Assembly (NCBI GenBank): GCA_944321125.1
Contig: CALUKD010000001.1
Coordinates: 248,001 to 312,000 of the forward strand
DNA length: 64,000 nucleotides
From: Candidatus Butyricimonas faecavium
GTDB lineage: Bacteria > Bacteroidota > Bacteroidia > Bacteroidales > Marinifilaceae
Direction: 5' to 3'
Below, in pieces: positions 61,539-64,000 of this stretch. A program made the translations under genes and the position numbers. Under the pieces are notes generated by a model. The model saw only the letters and a list, made by a program, of their open reading frames with translations. It was not told the origin of the DNA and did no database searches. Every line of letters begins with the position of its first letter. The stretch's first letter is position 1.

Positions 61539-62171
61539 TTAATTTTTCTTGCCTAAAAAATGTTTCTGTAAATCTATCACATCTTTCTCGCCAAGTACAG
61601 TGTAATTCATTTTACTCTGCACGATAATCCGGCAAGCCATTTCAAAAAATAAAGCCCTCTCTAACACCTCATCAAAATCTTTTCCACACACTACCTGCCC
61701 GTGATTACTCATCAAAACAGCATTATGCTCTTTCATTGCTGTAATTACCGCTTCCGCTAATTCTAAAGAACCGGGACGAAAATAAGGAATCACTGCAATA
61801 TCCCCGATATGATAGGGAATTTCCAATGTAACATTGAAATTCTCCGGCTTCTCTTTCATACAAGCCACTACAGTCGCATATTCAGATTGGAAATGCAACA
61901 CCACGTTTACATCCGGACGTTCCTTTAAAATACCTAAATGAAAACCACTCTCCATAGAAGGACGCACGTCATTTACGGATTGCCCCGAAATAATATCACA
62001 CACGGCAATTTTTCGGGGTTCTAAAGTAGAAAGCCATGTTCCTGTTCCTGAAATAAATGCTTTATCTCCAACACGCCATGATAAATTTCCACTACTACAA
62101 CACATCAATTTTGCATCCGCATAGCGTTGTGCCTGAGTTGCAAAAATAAGTTTCTTTTTTTCTTCAATCAT
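61539..62171 (-). CDS. class II aldolase/adducin-family protein with altered metal site
   Basis: From ATG 62171 (MIEEKKKLIF) the product has 210 residues. A TTG seven codons upstream is an unlikely alternative. The fold landmarks fit L-fuculose-phosphate aldolase and L-ribulose-5-phosphate epimerase: SSGNLSWR (26-33), PSMESGFHLGIL with the catalytic Glu74, the metal segment HFQS (93-96) and the late His157 in SNHGQVVCG. The usual HTH/HxH metal pair here is H93-F-Q95, so the second His is Gln. The enzyme may bind its metal differently or have another role. No sugar kinase or isomerase gene is adjacent, so its pathway cannot be inferred. Confidence 0.82.
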   Translation of the reverse strand: MIEEKKKLIFATQAQRYADAKLMCCSSGNLSWRVGDKAFISGTGTWLSTLEPRKIAVCDIISGQSVNDVRPSMESGFHLGILKERPDVNVVLHFQSEYATVVACMKEKPENFNVTLEIPYHIGDIAVIPYFRPGSLELAEAVITAMKEHNAVLMSNHGQVVCGKDFDEVLERALFFEMACRIIVQSKMNYTVLGEKDVIDLQKHFLGKKN

Positions 62172-62326
62172 AATTTCAATATTAAACCACAAACGGTATT
62201 GTAAATAGCAAAAACATATTCAGAAAAACAAGAGTCCTTAGCTATTTTTATTTACTCGGGTAACAAAAGAAAAAACTGTTCACGGACAAGAAGGTAAGTA
62301 AACCATTCTTAGAACATCAACATGGA

Positions 62327-64000
62327 CTATTGTCTCGGTTTAGCAGGTAAAGTAAACCAGAAAGTACTTCCTTTACCCTCCTCGGAAATCACACCGATTT
62401 CTCCCCCCAACTTATAGACAATAGTCTGGCAAATGGCTAATCCTAACCCCGTACCGTTAGTAAAACTATCTAATTTAACAAAACGTTTGAAGATTTCATC
62501 TTGCTTTTCTAACGGGATTCCCTTCCCCGTGTCAGAAACAAAAAATCGTAACCCATTCGCCTGCTCCTCATAACCAAAATGGATATACCCTTTATTTGTA
62601 AACTTTAATGCATTATTCAAAAAATTCGAAATTACCTGCATTACCCGATTCTTCTCCGTGTAAATAACACACTCATTCACGTGAGAAGTGAAAGAAATAT
62701 CAACATCAGGATACTCCATATTCTTTTGACGATAGCTCATTTCCAATCCACGCAGCATCTCGTTTATATCGACCATGTCATAAATAAATTCCAATGTTCC
62801 CGCCTCAATCTTTGACAAATCCAGAATATCACTAATCAACTGCAATAACAACTCATTATTTCTATTAATAATGGCCATATACTCCGCTTTATCCTTCGGA
62901 TCATCCGTGTTAACCAATAATTCACTGAATCCCACGATGGCATTCAAAGGCGTACGGATCTCGTGACTCATGTTAGACAGGAATATCGACTTCAACTGAT
63001 CGGACATCTCTGCCGCATCCTTCGCCCGTTTCCATTCATTGGCAATCCGGGTTCGTTCAGAAACATCTTCGTATTTCAACACAACTCCTCGAATTTGCCC
63101 CTCGTTTTTCATATCATAAACAGGCGTGGCCGTAATCTCTACGGTGAATTCATCATCAAAAGTAACTTCTTTCATTTCTCGTTTTCCCGTCTTTAACGCT
63201 TTCTGCATCACACAACCCGGGCAAGGAGAATCCCGATGCATAACATCCTCGTAGCAACATAACCCGGCCTTATACCTACCAGCCAGCGGATACTCGGAAT
63301 ACTGGGCCAAATTCTCCCACTCGATCATGTAGTCCGGGCGAAGATACACCAATCCATTATTCGAGTGGTCAAGAATAAGCTGGTTAATCTCCTGAATTTT
63401 CTCCACATTTTGCTTTGCCTCCATCAAGGTTTTCTCGTATAACTTACTTTCGGTTATATTTCGTAATGTCCCAACAACCCGCAGAGCTCTTCCTGCAATA
63501 TCCTTTTTCTCAACCGTTAAATACAAGTCATAATAATCCTCATATAGCCCTAAAACATCATAACGAACCTCCCTGTGCAAATTATCTATCCGTCCGTCCT
63601 TTATATCCGCCAAAAGCTGTAACATAACCTCCCGGTCATCCGGATGCATGTTTTCAACAGCCTCCAATGCGGACTGACCATCCCGTTCCTTACAAAAACC
63701 TTTATTTCCGACCTTAAATTCAGGGTATTTAAACCGGATAAGATCTTCTTCTAAATCCCAGATCACGGGAACCGTATTCGTAACCGAAAATGCCATCTGC
63801 AATTGCTGATTTACTTCCTGAAGTTGTTCCTGAATACGCATAAGATCTGTTATATCCCAGCGAGTAGCCAACAACCAATGATGCACATCGTTAGACACCA
63901 CATTTTTATTCACGATAGAAACATGTTTCCCACCATCGGGAGTCTCGTACACTTCTTGTACTTGATAAGAATTTCCTTCTTCAATAATTTTAAAATCGAC
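62327..64000 (-). CDS. PAS-domain sensor histidine kinase (5' end beyond right edge)
   Basis: The frame is open from 64000 to the stop at 62327 (557 residues present), so the N-terminus lies outside the window. Counting from the window edge there is a PAS domain C-terminal part (to about 50), PAS 2 (about 70-190), and PAS 3 (about 205-315) with a Cys cluster CCY...CPGC. HisKA follows with H-box [13 protein letters not shown] (phospho-acceptor His about 346), then HATPase_c with N-box [16 protein letters not shown] and [10 protein letters not shown]. It ends after the ATPase domain without a receiver, so it is a classical rather than hybrid kinase. No response regulator gene is in the window. 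Its signal is unknown. Confidence 0.92.
   Translation of the reverse strand, partial: VDFKIIEEGNSYQVQEVYETPDGGKHVSIVNKNVVSNDVHHWLLATRWDITDLMRIQEQLQEVNQQLQMAFSVTNTVPVIWDLEEDLIRFKYPEFKVGNKGFCKERDGQSALEAVENMHPDDREVMLQLLADIKDGRIDNLHREVRYDVLGLYEDYYDLYLTVEKKDIAGRALRVVGTLRNITESKLYEKTLMEAKQNVEKIQEINQLILDHSNNGLVYLRPDYMIEWENLAQYSEYPLAGRYKAGLCCYEDVMHRDSPCPGCVMQKALKTGKREMKEVTFDDEFTVEITATPVYDMKNEGQIRGVVLKYEDVSERTRIANEWKRAKDAAEMSDQLKSIFLSNMSHEIRTPLNAIVGFSELLVNTDDPKDKAEYMAIINRNNELLLQLISDILDLSKIEAGTLEFIYDMVDINEMLRGLEMSYRQKNMEYPDVDISFTSHVNECVIYTEKNRVMQVISNFLNNALKFTNKGYIHFGYEEQANGLRFFVSDTGKGIPLEKQDEIFKRFVKLDSFTNGTGLGLAICQTIVYKLGGEIGVISEEGKGSTFWFTLPAKPRQ

Overview
The window looks like a chromosomal segment of a Bacteroidales gut bacterium. 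The evidence is SusC/SusD pairs whose SusC carries an STN domain, FecR anti-sigma factors of the DUF4974 type, ECF sigma factors, fused GldF-GldG ABC proteins, exported TldD/TldE, and promoters fitting the Bacteroides -33 TTTG / -7 TAnnTTTG rule. The density of STN-SusC/FecR loci with thioredoxin-like proteins suggests an Odoribacteraceae-type genome (Butyricimonas/Odoribacter). That placement is an inference from gene content only. No rRNA, tRNA, complete insertion sequence, CRISPR array or phage gene was seen.

Layout. (1) 1-1260: a truncated permease gene at the left edge, an unexplained inverted-repeat element and a short orphan ORF. (2) 1392-13372, all minus strand: a long drug-efflux operon led by two TetR regulators, then TolC, HlyD adaptor, two ABC-2 permeases, RND adaptor, RND pump and a second TolC, ending in a strong terminator. 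(3) 13716-14924: a dicarboxylate/amino-acid:cation symporter. (4) 15345-26497, import locus L1: an ECF sigma and FecR on the plus strand converge on a minus-strand operon of lipoprotein, STN-SusC, SusD, a pappalysin-like lipoprotein and a thioredoxin-like protein. (5) 26893-33393: stress and housekeeping genes (CbpM, CbpA, a TonB-family protein, Hsp20, an exported TldE/TldD pair). (6) 33921-40524: two tandem copies of an ATPase plus GldF-GldG fusion ABC system. (7) 40645-49217, import locus L2: FecR, STN-SusC, SusD, DUF4843 and PKD-like lipoproteins, with no sigma factor beside it. (8) 49490-61460, import locus L3: two ECF sigmas, FecR, STN-SusC, SusD, a degenerate metallopeptidase-like lipoprotein and two thioredoxin-like proteins. 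(9) 61539-64000: a class II aldolase-like protein and a PAS histidine kinase truncated by the right edge.

How the parts work together. L1 and L3 each combine an outer-membrane SusC/SusD importer, a surface lipoprotein that resembles a zinc protease but lacks the zinc-binding His residues, and periplasmic thioredoxin-fold proteins with WCGPCK sites. My inference is a FecR/ECF-controlled system that binds, imports and reduces disulfide-containing peptides or proteins. Direct sequence support for the regulatory circuits comes from two promoter-motif pairs. A 33-base motif, 31/33 identical, lies upstream of L1 fecR and of the L1 SusCD operon. A different 43-base conserved block lies upstream of the L2 and L3 fecR genes and suggests the orphan L2 FecR is served by one of the two L3 sigmas. 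The chaperone genes hsp20 and cbpA share a -24/-12-like element, which suggests a common non-housekeeping sigma factor.
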